Below, in pieces: positions 56,783-64,000 of a DNA stretch of 64,000 nt; positions within the stretch are counted from its first letter, which is position 1; every line of letters begins with the position of its first letter. Source of the DNA: Pseudomonas vranovensis DSM 16006 (GTDB lineage: Bacteria > Pseudomonadota > Gammaproteobacteria > Pseudomonadales > Pseudomonadaceae); assembly GCF_000425805.1 (NCBI RefSeq), contig NZ_AUED01000001.1:186001-250000 (forward strand), given 5' to 3'. Made by a program: the position numbers and the translations under genes. The notes below the pieces were generated by a model. That model saw nothing but the letters and a program-made list of their open reading frames with translations, ran no database searches and was not told where the DNA came from.

Positions 56783-59700
56783 ATGGGCGCAGCAGCTCAT
56801 CTGAATGTCACTGGCGCCAAAGGCGGCGACAGCAAACCTAAATCGCCAGTCGAGGCACCGGACAGCCTGCAGTCGACGAACCTGGCCAAGCTCCTGATTG
56901 CGGTGGGTGAGGGTGAGTTCGACGGGACTCCGACCGACCGCGACATCTACCTCGACAACACGCCGATCATGGATGCCAGTGGCAACATCAACTTCCCAGG
57001 CGTGAAATGGGAGTGGCGCCAGGGTTCTGTCGAGCAGGACTATATCCAGGGTATTCCTGCCGTGGAGAACGAGACCACGGTCGGCGTCGAGCTGCGCAGC
57101 GACAACCCACTCACCCGCGCTTTGAGCAATACCCAGCTCTCTGCCGTGCGTGTTCGTATGGCTTGGCCACGCCTGGCCAGCCAGGACAGCAGCGGCAATA
57201 CCAATGGTTACCGCATCGAGTACGCGATCGACATCGCCACCGATGGCGGGGCATATGCCGAAGCTCACCGTGGCGCAGTGGATGGCAAGACAACCAACGG
57301 CTACCAGCGCTCTGTGCGGGTGAATCTGCCGGCCGCCACTTCTGGCTGGATGATGCGCGTTCGCCGGATCACTCCGAACGCCAACAGCGGCACCATCGCC
57401 GACACGATGACCATTGCCGGTTACACCGAGATCATCGACGAAAAGCTGCGGTACCCAAACACTGCACTGCTTTACATCGAATTCGATGCCCAGCAGTTCC
57501 AGAACATCCCGTCGGTGACCGTGGACTGCAAGGCCAAGCGCTGGCCGGTGCCCACCAACTACGACCCGGTAGCACGCACCTACACCGGCGTTTGGGACGG
57601 AACCTTCAAGCAAGCCTGGACCAACAACCCTGCGTTCGTAACTTACGGCCTGTGCGTCGAGGACCGTTTCGGCCTGGGCAAGCGCATCAAGTCCTGGATG
57701 GTCGACAAGTGGGAGATGTACCGCATTGCCCAGTATTGCGACCAGCTGGTACCCAATGGCCAAGGCGGCCAGGAGCCACGTTTCCTGTGCGACTTGAACC
57801 TGCAGGGCCGTTCCGAGGCCTGGACCTTGTTGCGCGACCTGTCGGCGATCTACCGGGGCATGGTGTACTGGGCTCACGGTTCGCTGTATATGCAGGCGGA
57901 CATGCCGCGTGCTCAAGACATCGACTACGTCTTCACTCGGTCGAACGTCATTGCCGGCGAGTTCGTTTATGGCGGTGCCGAGCGGAACACCCACTACAGT
58001 CGCGCGCTGGTGAGCTACGACAACCCGGCCAACAACTACGATACCGACGTAATCCCGGTGACTGATCTGGCACTTCAGCGGCGGTACCGCGATCGTCCAA
58101 TCGAACTCTCCGCGATTGGTTGCACCCGCGCCTCTGAAGCCCAGCGCCGTGGCAAGTGGGCGCTGCTCAGCAACAGCCAGGATCGCACTGTCACCTTCAA
58201 AACCGGGATGGAGGGCCGCATTCCGCTGCCTGGCTATGTCATTCCAGTGGCTGACGAGCTGGTTGCCGGCCGCCCGAACGGTGGCCGGATATCGTCCGCT
58301 GCTGGCCGGGTAGTGACCCTGGACCGCGATACGCCGATCAAGGCGGGTGATCGCCTGATACTGAACCTGCCGAACGGCAGCGCTCAGGCGCGCACCGTGC
58401 AGTCGGTAAACGGCCGGGCAGTGACTGTGACCACGGTCTACAGCGTTCAGCCCGAGCCAGAGCTGCAATGGGCGATCGACTATGAAGATCTTGCCATCCA
58501 GTTGTTCCGGGTACTCAAGACTTCACGTACTCAAGAAGGCCAGTACGAGATCACCGCGCTCGAGTTCAATCCAAGTAAATTCGCGGCGATCGACACCGGT
58601 GCCCGCCTTGAGGAGCGGCCGATCAGTGTTATCCCGGTCACGGTGGTACCGTCGCCGGCGAGCGTGACCCTGACTTCGAGCTCTGCGGTTAACCAGGGGA
58701 TCGCGGTCAGCACCATGACCATTGCCTGGCCAGCTGTTGCTGGCGCTGTGGCCTATGACGTGGAATGGCGCAAGGACAACGGCAACTGGATCAAGCTGCA
58801 ACGCACCGGTTCGACCTCTGTCGACGTGACCGGCATCTACGCGGGCGCTTACCTGGCCCGTGTTCGTGCCGTGAGCGCGTTCGATATTTCGTCGATCTGG
58901 AAGAGCTCCAACCTGACCCAGCTGACGGGCAAGGTCGGCTTGCCGCCAGCGGTTTCGTTCCTCAACACCGCAGCGCTGGTCTATGGCATCGGCCTGTCTT
59001 GGGGCTTTCCTGCTGGCGCCGAGGACACCGAGCGGACGGAGATCTGGTACAGCAAAACCAATTCGCGCAATGACGCTATCAAGTTGGGCGACTTCGCCTA
59101 CCCGCAGGCCAAGCATGAGCTGCACGGCCTGGCTGCCGGTGTGTCGTTCTTCTTCTGGGCTCGTTTGATCGACCGGACCGGCAACGTTGGGCCTTGGTAC
59201 CCGGCGGGTGTGGGCGTCAATGGTCAGTCGAGCGCCGACCAGTCCGAATATGAGGAGTATTTCAAGGACAAGATCACCGAGGGCGCGCTTTACCCGGCGC
59301 TGCAGGAACGCATCGACTTGATTGATGGTCCGCCATCGCTGCCGGGTTCGGTCAGTCAGCGAATAGAGGAGGTCAAGGTCCAGGTCGAAGAGATCAACGA
59401 CCAGCTGGGCGAGCAGATATCCCAGGTTCAGGGCAACCTGCAGCAACAGATCGACCAGGTGAGCGCAATCGCCAAGTCGGCTGAGTACCAGAAGGAGAAA
59501 GCTTATGCCGCTGGCGCTTCTACGCGGCTGAATGATCGTCTGTATCAGGCCAAGATTGCTGTGCCTGCTGACCTGACCGGAGCCAAGGCACCGCCGAACA
59601 CCACCTACTGGCTCGATGTTGGTCAGGTGGTGTCCCAGTCCAACGGCCTGGCTGGCCGCGTCACCACGCTGGAAACCAAGGTCACCGAGCAGGACGGCAA

Positions 59701-62700
59701 ACTCACTGCCCAATCCGAGCGAATCGACGGCGTGCAGTCGAGCCTGACGGTTACCAACGGCAACGTGATTGCCGCGCAGAACGCCGCTCAGGCTGCAGCG
59801 GATCTGGCGGGCGGCAAAGGCAAGGTGCTGACGCAGTCGGCCACCCCGGCTGCAGCTGATCGCCTGCCGCAAAACCTCTGGATTGACACTACCGGTGGTG
59901 GCAACACACCCAAGCGCTGGAACGGGTCGGCCTGGGTCTCGGTAACGGATAAGGTCGCCACGGATGCGGCCGCGGCTGCGGCCAATGCCTTGTCGGTGGC
60001 CAACACCAAAGCTGACGCTTCGACGGTCAGCAGCATCGGCGCCCGGGTGACGGCGGCAGAAGGGACGATCTCCAGCCAGGGCCAGGCCCTTACCGGCTTG
60101 AACAACAGCCTTACGACCACCAACCAGAACGTCACGACGGCGCAGCAAGCTGCAGATGCGGCCAATGCACTGGCGGGCGGGAAGGGCAAAGTGATCATTC
60201 AGTCGGCTGCTCCGGCAGCAGCTGATCGGCTGGTACAGAACTTGTGGATCGACACCACCGGCAACGCCAACACCCCGAAGCGCTGGACCGGCTCGGCGTG
60301 GGCGGCGGTGACCGACAAGGCGGCGACGGATGCGGCTGCAGCTGCTGCATCGGCCTTGGCTCAGGTGGCCACCAAAGCCGAGGCCTCGACGGTTCAGGCA
60401 CTGAGCAACGAGGTCACGCAGCAGGGGCAAACAATTACTGCCCAGGGCCAGGCAATCACCAATGTCCAGGCCTCGGTCGGGAACATTGCTGGCAATGGCT
60501 CCAACCTGATGCCAGCTGAGTACTCGGTGTTCTCGGATACCGCGCCTGCATTGGTACTGGGTGGTGGCCAGTTTGCCTCGGTGGTGGCTGATCCCACTGC
60601 GTTCAACGGCTATGCGCTTCGCCTGCTGAAAACCTCTGGCACTGGGACGACTTACTTCGCACCGTCAGCGATCTACTCGGGGGCCAACATTGCCCTGAAG
60701 AACAAGAAGTACATCGCTTCCTTCAATGCCAGAAGCGAGGGCGCGAACAAGGAAATGGTTGCGTCCTTGCGGACCATCTCTTCGTCAGGAGAAGTCCGGT
60801 TCGCTCCAGGACAGAACATCGCTATTACCGGGAACTGGGCGCGCTACAACGTGCTGTTCGATGTATCGAGCCCGCTGTTTGTTGCGGACAAAATGGTCTT
60901 AACCCTTTCCGCATCACCGAACCCTGCCGACGGGATCGCGGTGTTTGTGGATCGGATCATGTTGGAGGAACAGATTGGCGCCGGCACTGATCCGTCCGCC
61001 TTCGTCATCGGCAACAGCGCGGGGCAGGTGGCGGCGAATGCTGCTGCCACGACAGCCCTTGATGCCCGGGTGACTCAAACTGAAACTGGCCTGACGTCGC
61101 AGGGTTCGGCAATCACCAACCTGAACAACGGCCTGACCGCTACGAATCAAGGGGTGACCGCAGCGCAGCAGGCCGCTGACGCCGCTGCAACTCTGGCCGG
61201 GAGCAAAGGCAAGGTCCTGGTGCAGACCGCGACACCAGCGGTTGCTGATCGCCTGGCGCAGAACCTGTGGATCGACATCACGGGCAATGCAAACACGCCG
61301 AAGCGCTGGAATGGCAGCGCCTGGGTGACGGTGAGTGACAAGGTTGCCACCGATGCCGCCGCCGCTGCAGCGAACGCTTTGGCGGTAGCGCAGACCAAGG
61401 CAGACGCATCGACTGTCCAGGCGCTGACCAATACGGTTAGCCAGCAGGGCAACACCATTACCGCTCAGGGAACAGAGCTCACCAACATCAAAGCCACCGT
61501 GGGGAGCGTGGCTGGAGAAAACTTGCTGCTGGACCCGACTTTTTCCAACTCAAATGGAATTGGCCAGGCCGGTACGGTGTTTTTGCGAAACGATGCGGCT
61601 GTGCCTGGTGGGGTGTCGAGCGCTCGCGTAGTACGTGTAAGTCCGGCCACAGGTACCGGGAACACCTACTACGCCTTCCTTAGCGCCCTGAATGTAAGGC
61701 CGCCGGAGAATGGCAACTCGGCTCAGATTGCTGTGGTAGGCGGTGAAGTCTACGACTTCGAGTTGTACGCCTATGTCGCCGCGGCGCGTGGCCAGTGCGG
61801 CCTGTGGATTCAGTTCTACGATGTGGCAGGTGTGAGCATCGGGCATAACTGGGTAGTTGCAGCCGGTGATGGTGAGCGCGTCACCACTACGACTGGGGGC
61901 TGGGTCAAGCTCACGGGCATGGCCACTGTTCCAGCCGCAGCAATCCGCATGGCTATGACGCTACGTATCGGCGCCGGCGATGCAACAGATGTGTTCATGT
62001 CGGCGCCGGCGGCGCGCAAGCGTTCCGGCCAGGACAATGCCCAGGCTACCGCGACCCAGACGCTTAATGGTCGTGTTACCCAGACGGAGCAAGGGCTGAC
62101 CAGTCAAAGCAACCAGTTGACCCAATTGGGTAACACCGTGGCTGGCAAGGCGGACAACAGCGCCCTGCAATCGCTGGGGTCGACCGTTGCTCAGCAGGGC
62201 AACACGCTCAATGCCCAGGGCACGGCAGTGACCCAGTTGCAGAGCACGGTGGGAAACATCGGCGGGAGCGGGGCAAACCTCATTCCTGCGGAGTATTGCG
62301 TCTTCACTGATAGCCTGCCTGCCATCCAACGGCGCAACACCACCGCACTGACCGCTGAGGCGTTCTCTGCGGCTTACGCCACCCACCGTCTCAAGACAGT
62401 CGATAGCGCTACCGGATCCGGTTATTTCTGTCTGTACGCCAACAATGAGGTACTGAACTTGCGACTCAAACCGAGTCAGAAGTACATCATCTCGTTTTGG
62501 TCGGAAGTGCCTCTCGCTCGCAATATTGCGGTGCGCATTCGTTACCTGAATGCGGCCGGAGCACAAGTCGAGGTTGGCCTGGGCAACGTTGCCGTTGGCT
62601 CAGATTGGGGGAGATACAGCGCTGTAGTGACCACTCCTACGGCTTTGGTGGACCGGGCTGAAATTCTGTTCTTTACGCAACCCGTTGCTGGCTCGATGGA

Positions 62701-63538
62701 GGCGTACTTCGACGGATTCATGCTTGAGGAGCAGTTGGGCACCAACACTGCGCCGAGTTCGTTCGCGACCGGCCCGTCCGCTCACCAAGCGAACGGCCAA
62801 GCCACAGCGATCAGCCAGCTCAATACCGCAGTAAATCAACAAGGGACGGCAATCACTGCTCAAGCCTCGCGCCTTGACGGGCTCTATGTTCAGGTGAATC
62901 CGGAGATGGAAGGAGACTCGTCCGGGCTGGCTGGGGCAACGGGTAGTTTTGTGGGTGTCTGGACGGAGCAATCCGCGCGGGTTGAAGACGGGATAGCTAC
63001 AGGCAGACGGGTGGATACCGTTCAGTCCCAGGTCGGCGCCGTGGAAGGTTCGGTGCAGCTTGTCAGTGCCTCGGTCCAGCAGGTTTCCGAGACACTTGCA
63101 GGTGTTGATGGGAAGGTTTCGGCCATGACCACCATCAAAGCGGAGACCACTACTGGCGGCCGCAAGGTCATGGCAGGGCTTGCACTCGGAAGCGACGGCC
63201 AAACCAGCGAGATCCTGGCCTTCGCGCAACGGTTCGCGATTGTCGACGAGTCCAGCGGCAACATGTCACTGCCGTTCGTGGTGCAGGGCGGTCAGGTGTT
63301 CATCAACCAGGCCGTGATCAATAAGGCCTTCATCCAGGAAATTGTCGCCGGCATGACCATCAGGTCCGCAGCGGTGAACTCCCAAGGGCTGCCATTGCTG
63401 GAGCTCAACTTCGTAACCGGTGCCGTGAGTATTCGCAGCTCGGGTGCTGGAGGATCAACGCTCTTCAATAACGACGGGTTCTATGTTTACGATCAGAACC
63501 AAGTACGCCGTACGGCACTTGGCAAAGTTAGCGGTTAA
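56783..63538 (+). CDS. Host specificity protein J (central tail fibre), very long
   Basis: A 2251-residue lambda J homologue, about twice the lambda length. N-terminal tip domains (LLIAVGEGEFDGTPTDRDIYLDNTPIMD ... VYLEDLAIQLFRVL-type DYEDLAIQLFRVL near 560), fibronectin-like repeats about 620-830, a coiled-coil stalk near 860-900, then threefold modules from about 1000 (GGKGKV...LWIDTTG...PKRWNGSAWV...DAAAAAANAL...KADAST) alternating with beta-sandwich, carbohydrate-binding-like domains (about 1236, 1577, 1828). The C-terminus is the DUF1983-type end. Binds the host receptor. Confidence 0.93.
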   Translation: MGAAAHLNVTGAKGGDSKPKSPVEAPDSLQSTNLAKLLIAVGEGEFDGTPTDRDIYLDNTPIMDASGNINFPGVKWEWRQGSVEQDYIQGIPAVENETTVGVELRSDNPLTRALSNTQLSAVRVRMAWPRLASQDSSGNTNGYRIEYAIDIATDGGAYAEAHRGAVDGKTTNGYQRSVRVNLPAATSGWMMRVRRITPNANSGTIADTMTIAGYTEIIDEKLRYPNTALLYIEFDAQQFQNIPSVTVDCKAKRWPVPTNYDPVARTYTGVWDGTFKQAWTNNPAFVTYGLCVEDRFGLGKRIKSWMVDKWEMYRIAQYCDQLVPNGQGGQEPRFLCDLNLQGRSEAWTLLRDLSAIYRGMVYWAHGSLYMQADMPRAQDIDYVFTRSNVIAGEFVYGGAERNTHYSRALVSYDNPANNYDTDVIPVTDLALQRRYRDRPIELSAIGCTRASEAQRRGKWALLSNSQDRTVTFKTGMEGRIPLPGYVIPVADELVAGRPNGGRISSAAGRVVTLDRDTPIKAGDRLILNLPNGSAQARTVQSVNGRAVTVTTVYSVQPEPELQWAIDYEDLAIQLFRVLKTSRTQEGQYEITALEFNPSKFAAIDTGARLEERPISVIPVTVVPSPASVTLTSSSAVNQGIAVSTMTIAWPAVAGAVAYDVEWRKDNGNWIKLQRTGSTSVDVTGIYAGAYLARVRAVSAFDISSIWKSSNLTQLTGKVGLPPAVSFLNTAALVYGIGLSWGFPAGAEDTERTEIWYSKTNSRNDAIKLGDFAYPQAKHELHGLAAGVSFFFWARLIDRTGNVGPWYPAGVGVNGQSSADQSEYEEYFKDKITEGALYPALQERIDLIDGPPSLPGSVSQRIEEVKVQVEEINDQLGEQISQVQGNLQQQIDQVSAIAKSAEYQKEKAYAAGASTRLNDRLYQAKIAVPADLTGAKAPPNTTYWLDVGQVVSQSNGLAGRVTTLETKVTEQDGKLTAQSERIDGVQSSLTVTNGNVIAAQNAAQAAADLAGGKGKVLTQSATPAAADRLPQNLWIDTTGGGNTPKRWNGSAWVSVTDKVATDAAAAAANALSVANTKADASTVSSIGARVTAAEGTISSQGQALTGLNNSLTTTNQNVTTAQQAADAANALAGGKGKVIIQSAAPAAADRLVQNLWIDTTGNANTPKRWTGSAWAAVTDKAATDAAAAAASALAQVATKAEASTVQALSNEVTQQGQTITAQGQAITNVQASVGNIAGNGSNLMPAEYSVFSDTAPALVLGGGQFASVVADPTAFNGYALRLLKTSGTGTTYFAPSAIYSGANIALKNKKYIASFNARSEGANKEMVASLRTISSSGEVRFAPGQNIAITGNWARYNVLFDVSSPLFVADKMVLTLSASPNPADGIAVFVDRIMLEEQIGAGTDPSAFVIGNSAGQVAANAAATTALDARVTQTETGLTSQGSAITNLNNGLTATNQGVTAAQQAADAAATLAGSKGKVLVQTATPAVADRLAQNLWIDITGNANTPKRWNGSAWVTVSDKVATDAAAAAANALAVAQTKADASTVQALTNTVSQQGNTITAQGTELTNIKATVGSVAGENLLLDPTFSNSNGIGQAGTVFLRNDAAVPGGVSSARVVRVSPATGTGNTYYAFLSALNVRPPENGNSAQIAVVGGEVYDFELYAYVAAARGQCGLWIQFYDVAGVSIGHNWVVAAGDGERVTTTTGGWVKLTGMATVPAAAIRMAMTLRIGAGDATDVFMSAPAARKRSGQDNAQATATQTLNGRVTQTEQGLTSQSNQLTQLGNTVAGKADNSALQSLGSTVAQQGNTLNAQGTAVTQLQSTVGNIGGSGANLIPAEYCVFTDSLPAIQRRNTTALTAEAFSAAYATHRLKTVDSATGSGYFCLYANNEVLNLRLKPSQKYIISFWSEVPLARNIAVRIRYLNAAGAQVEVGLGNVAVGSDWGRYSAVVTTPTALVDRAEILFFTQPVAGSMEAYFDGFMLEEQLGTNTAPSSFATGPSAHQANGQATAISQLNTAVNQQGTAITAQASRLDGLYVQVNPEMEGDSSGLAGATGSFVGVWTEQSARVEDGIATGRRVDTVQSQVGAVEGSVQLVSASVQQVSETLAGVDGKVSAMTTIKAETTTGGRKVMAGLALGSDGQTSEILAFAQRFAIVDESSGNMSLPFVVQGGQVFINQAVINKAFIQEIVAGMTIRSAAVNSQGLPLLELNFVTGAVSIRSSGAGGSTLFNNDGFYVYDQNQVRRTALGKVSG
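59791..61400 (+). repeat. Three in-gene repeats in J
   Basis: A module of about 230 bases encoding GGKGKV-LxQSATPAxADRLxQNLWIDTTG-NTPKRW-GSAWV-VTDK-ATDAAAAAANAL occurs at about 59791-60015, 60139-60375 and 61159-61395, with high DNA similarity. Each is followed by a Q-rich coiled-coil linker, and two of the three also by a sandwich domain. Confidence 0.8.
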
Positions 63539-63551
63539 GGAGGTATACCGT

Positions 63552-63956
63552 ATGGCCTTGTATGGCGTAGAGGTGAGCAACGAAAGTGGTGTCCAAACTT
63601 TGGGTATGCAAGATTTCACCATTCAGAAGTTGGCATCAATGGAGATTCCCGCCACGGATGGCGTGCGAAAGAGCGGGAGTGGCACTCGAGCGGATTACAT
63701 TCTCTGGAATGTGCCAGGGTATGATCCGTCCAAATGCTTTCTGCTAATTACCCCTAAGTACTATGCCGGTTATCCGCAGAATGGGCAGATAAGTCAGTGG
63801 GGTTATCTGCCTACCTATCGAAATTTGGGCGGCTCGCAGATCGCAATATTCACTTACTGCAACCGACGCAGCCCCACGGGCGTCGGTAACAACTATAAAG
63901 ACGAGTGGATAGAGCACACGGCTCACTGCGTGCTTGAAGCAGTCAGGGTGGGATAA
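63552..63956 (+). CDS. Tail-fibre-associated protein (134 aa)
   Basis: A 134-residue beta-rich protein: MALYGVEVSNESGVQTLGMQDFTIQKLASMEIP, CFLLITPKYYAGYPQNGQISQWGYLPTYRNLGGSQIAIFTYCNRRSPTG. A perfect AAGGAGG precedes the ATG at 8 bases. Proteins of this type follow J in Pseudomonas siphophages and are thought to belong to the tail tip; function not known. Confidence 0.7.
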   Translation: MALYGVEVSNESGVQTLGMQDFTIQKLASMEIPATDGVRKSGSGTRADYILWNVPGYDPSKCFLLITPKYYAGYPQNGQISQWGYLPTYRNLGGSQIAIFTYCNRRSPTGVGNNYKDEWIEHTAHCVLEAVRVG

Positions 63957-64000
63957 TGGCCGAGTATGGGTTTCAAGCGGTAAACGACTACAGCACGATC
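63956..64000 (+). CDS. Partial tail gene at window end
   Basis: Starts with an ATG overlapping the previous stop (TAATG) and reads MAEYGFQAVNDYSTI before the window ends. Same opening style as its neighbour (AxYGxxVxN), so a related tail-tip protein is likely. Confidence 0.6.
   Translation, partial: MAEYGFQAVNDYSTI

Larger units (their letters stand above)
21070..64000. mobile_element. Lambda-like siphoviral prophage (right end outside window)
   Basis: A contiguous set of phage modules in lambda order: int/xis, leftward early genes, PL operators, cI, PR operators, cro, replication, recombination, holin, HNH, terminase, HK97 head, siphoviral tail up to J and beyond. The left end is set near the integrase stop; no attR, endolysin or right host flank is seen, so the element is longer than 43 kb. 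Morphogenesis frames are intact, suggesting a possibly active prophage. Confidence 0.93.

Noticed and set aside
56765..58468. 567-codon minus-strand open frame across the J gene
   Set aside because: Exact antisense shadow of a strongly supported J coding region in GC-rich DNA; no ribosome site or protein-like motifs.
58523..60430. 635-codon minus-strand open frame across J
   Set aside because: Same reason: J is coding throughout and this frame is arginine/glycine-rich chance sequence.
1..64000. CRISPR arrays, tRNA or rRNA genes
   Set aside because: No regularly spaced repeats of CRISPR size, no cloverleaf pattern and no rRNA-like stretch were recognised; the J repeats and replication iterons are the only regular repeats.

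Overview
The window reads as the chromosome of a Pseudomonas, most likely of the P. putida / P. fluorescens complex. Evidence: high GC, Pseudomonas-type REP sequence between genes (11703-11728), a ferripyoverdine-handling operon in the P. aeruginosa PA2403-PA2410 gene order, and a DUF1654 gene, a family I know from Pseudomonas. About 1-21.0 kb is host chromosome. About 21.0 kb to the end of the window is one lambda-like siphoviral prophage whose right end lies outside. | Host part: two small redox/hydrolase clusters (MDR oxidoreductase with an ABM-fold monooxygenase; serine hydrolase; nitronate monooxygenase); a fragment of an enoyl-CoA hydratase; a frame-disrupted secreted protein (3.8-4.6 kb); a YahK-type alcohol dehydrogenase; a UPF0149 protein; an isochorismatase-type hydrolase. 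Then comes a striking three-gene locus (8.1-10.4 kb): a beta-propeller/lectin-like protein, a helical protein of unknown family and a secreted CdtB-like (cytolethal distending toxin B, DNase I-fold) protein. All three reading frames are interrupted by single-base deficits in short homopolymers. A DUF1615 lipoprotein and a palindromic repeat cluster follow. The eight-gene fpvGHJKCDEF operon (11.7-17.8 kb, minus strand) encodes the inner-membrane and periplasmic system that strips iron from pyoverdine and imports it. It faces a degraded FpvA-type TonB receptor (18.2-19.4 kb). pbpG is the last host gene. | Prophage part: int and an overlapping xis-like gene, then a leftward early operon (minus strand) with an adenine methyltransferase, a cytosine methyltransferase, YfdQ/DUF2303, a LuxR-type HTH protein and many small coupled genes. 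Two AT-richer plus-strand genes (a membrane/coiled-coil protein and a DUF2971 protein) interrupt it as probable morons. The immunity region (31.4-32.7 kb) is very clear: three operators at PL and three at PR sharing ATAAC-N4-GTTAT, a CI-type S24 repressor, a Cro-like protein, and a LexA-box-controlled DUF1654 gene between PL and cI. Rightward early genes include a Rha/ANT antirepressor, a DnaT-like replication protein with five 16-bp iterons inside its gene (candidate origin), a lambda P-like protein, DUF1364 and VRR-NUC nucleases and a second complete tyrosine recombinase. Late genes follow the HK97/lambda plan: holin, HNH, TerS, TerL, portal, ClpP-like protease, capsid, connectors, tail tube, G/GT chaperones with a lambda-type GGGAAAG slippery site, tape measure, M, L, K, an inserted moron cluster including a lipoprotein, I, a 2251-residue J and fibre-associated genes that run off the window. 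| How it works together: the prophage would be held by CI on the six operators. DNA damage would inactivate CI by RecA-stimulated self-cleavage and, separately, derepress DUF1654 through LexA. The methyltransferases, morons and the lipoprotein are candidates for anti-restriction, defence or superinfection exclusion.
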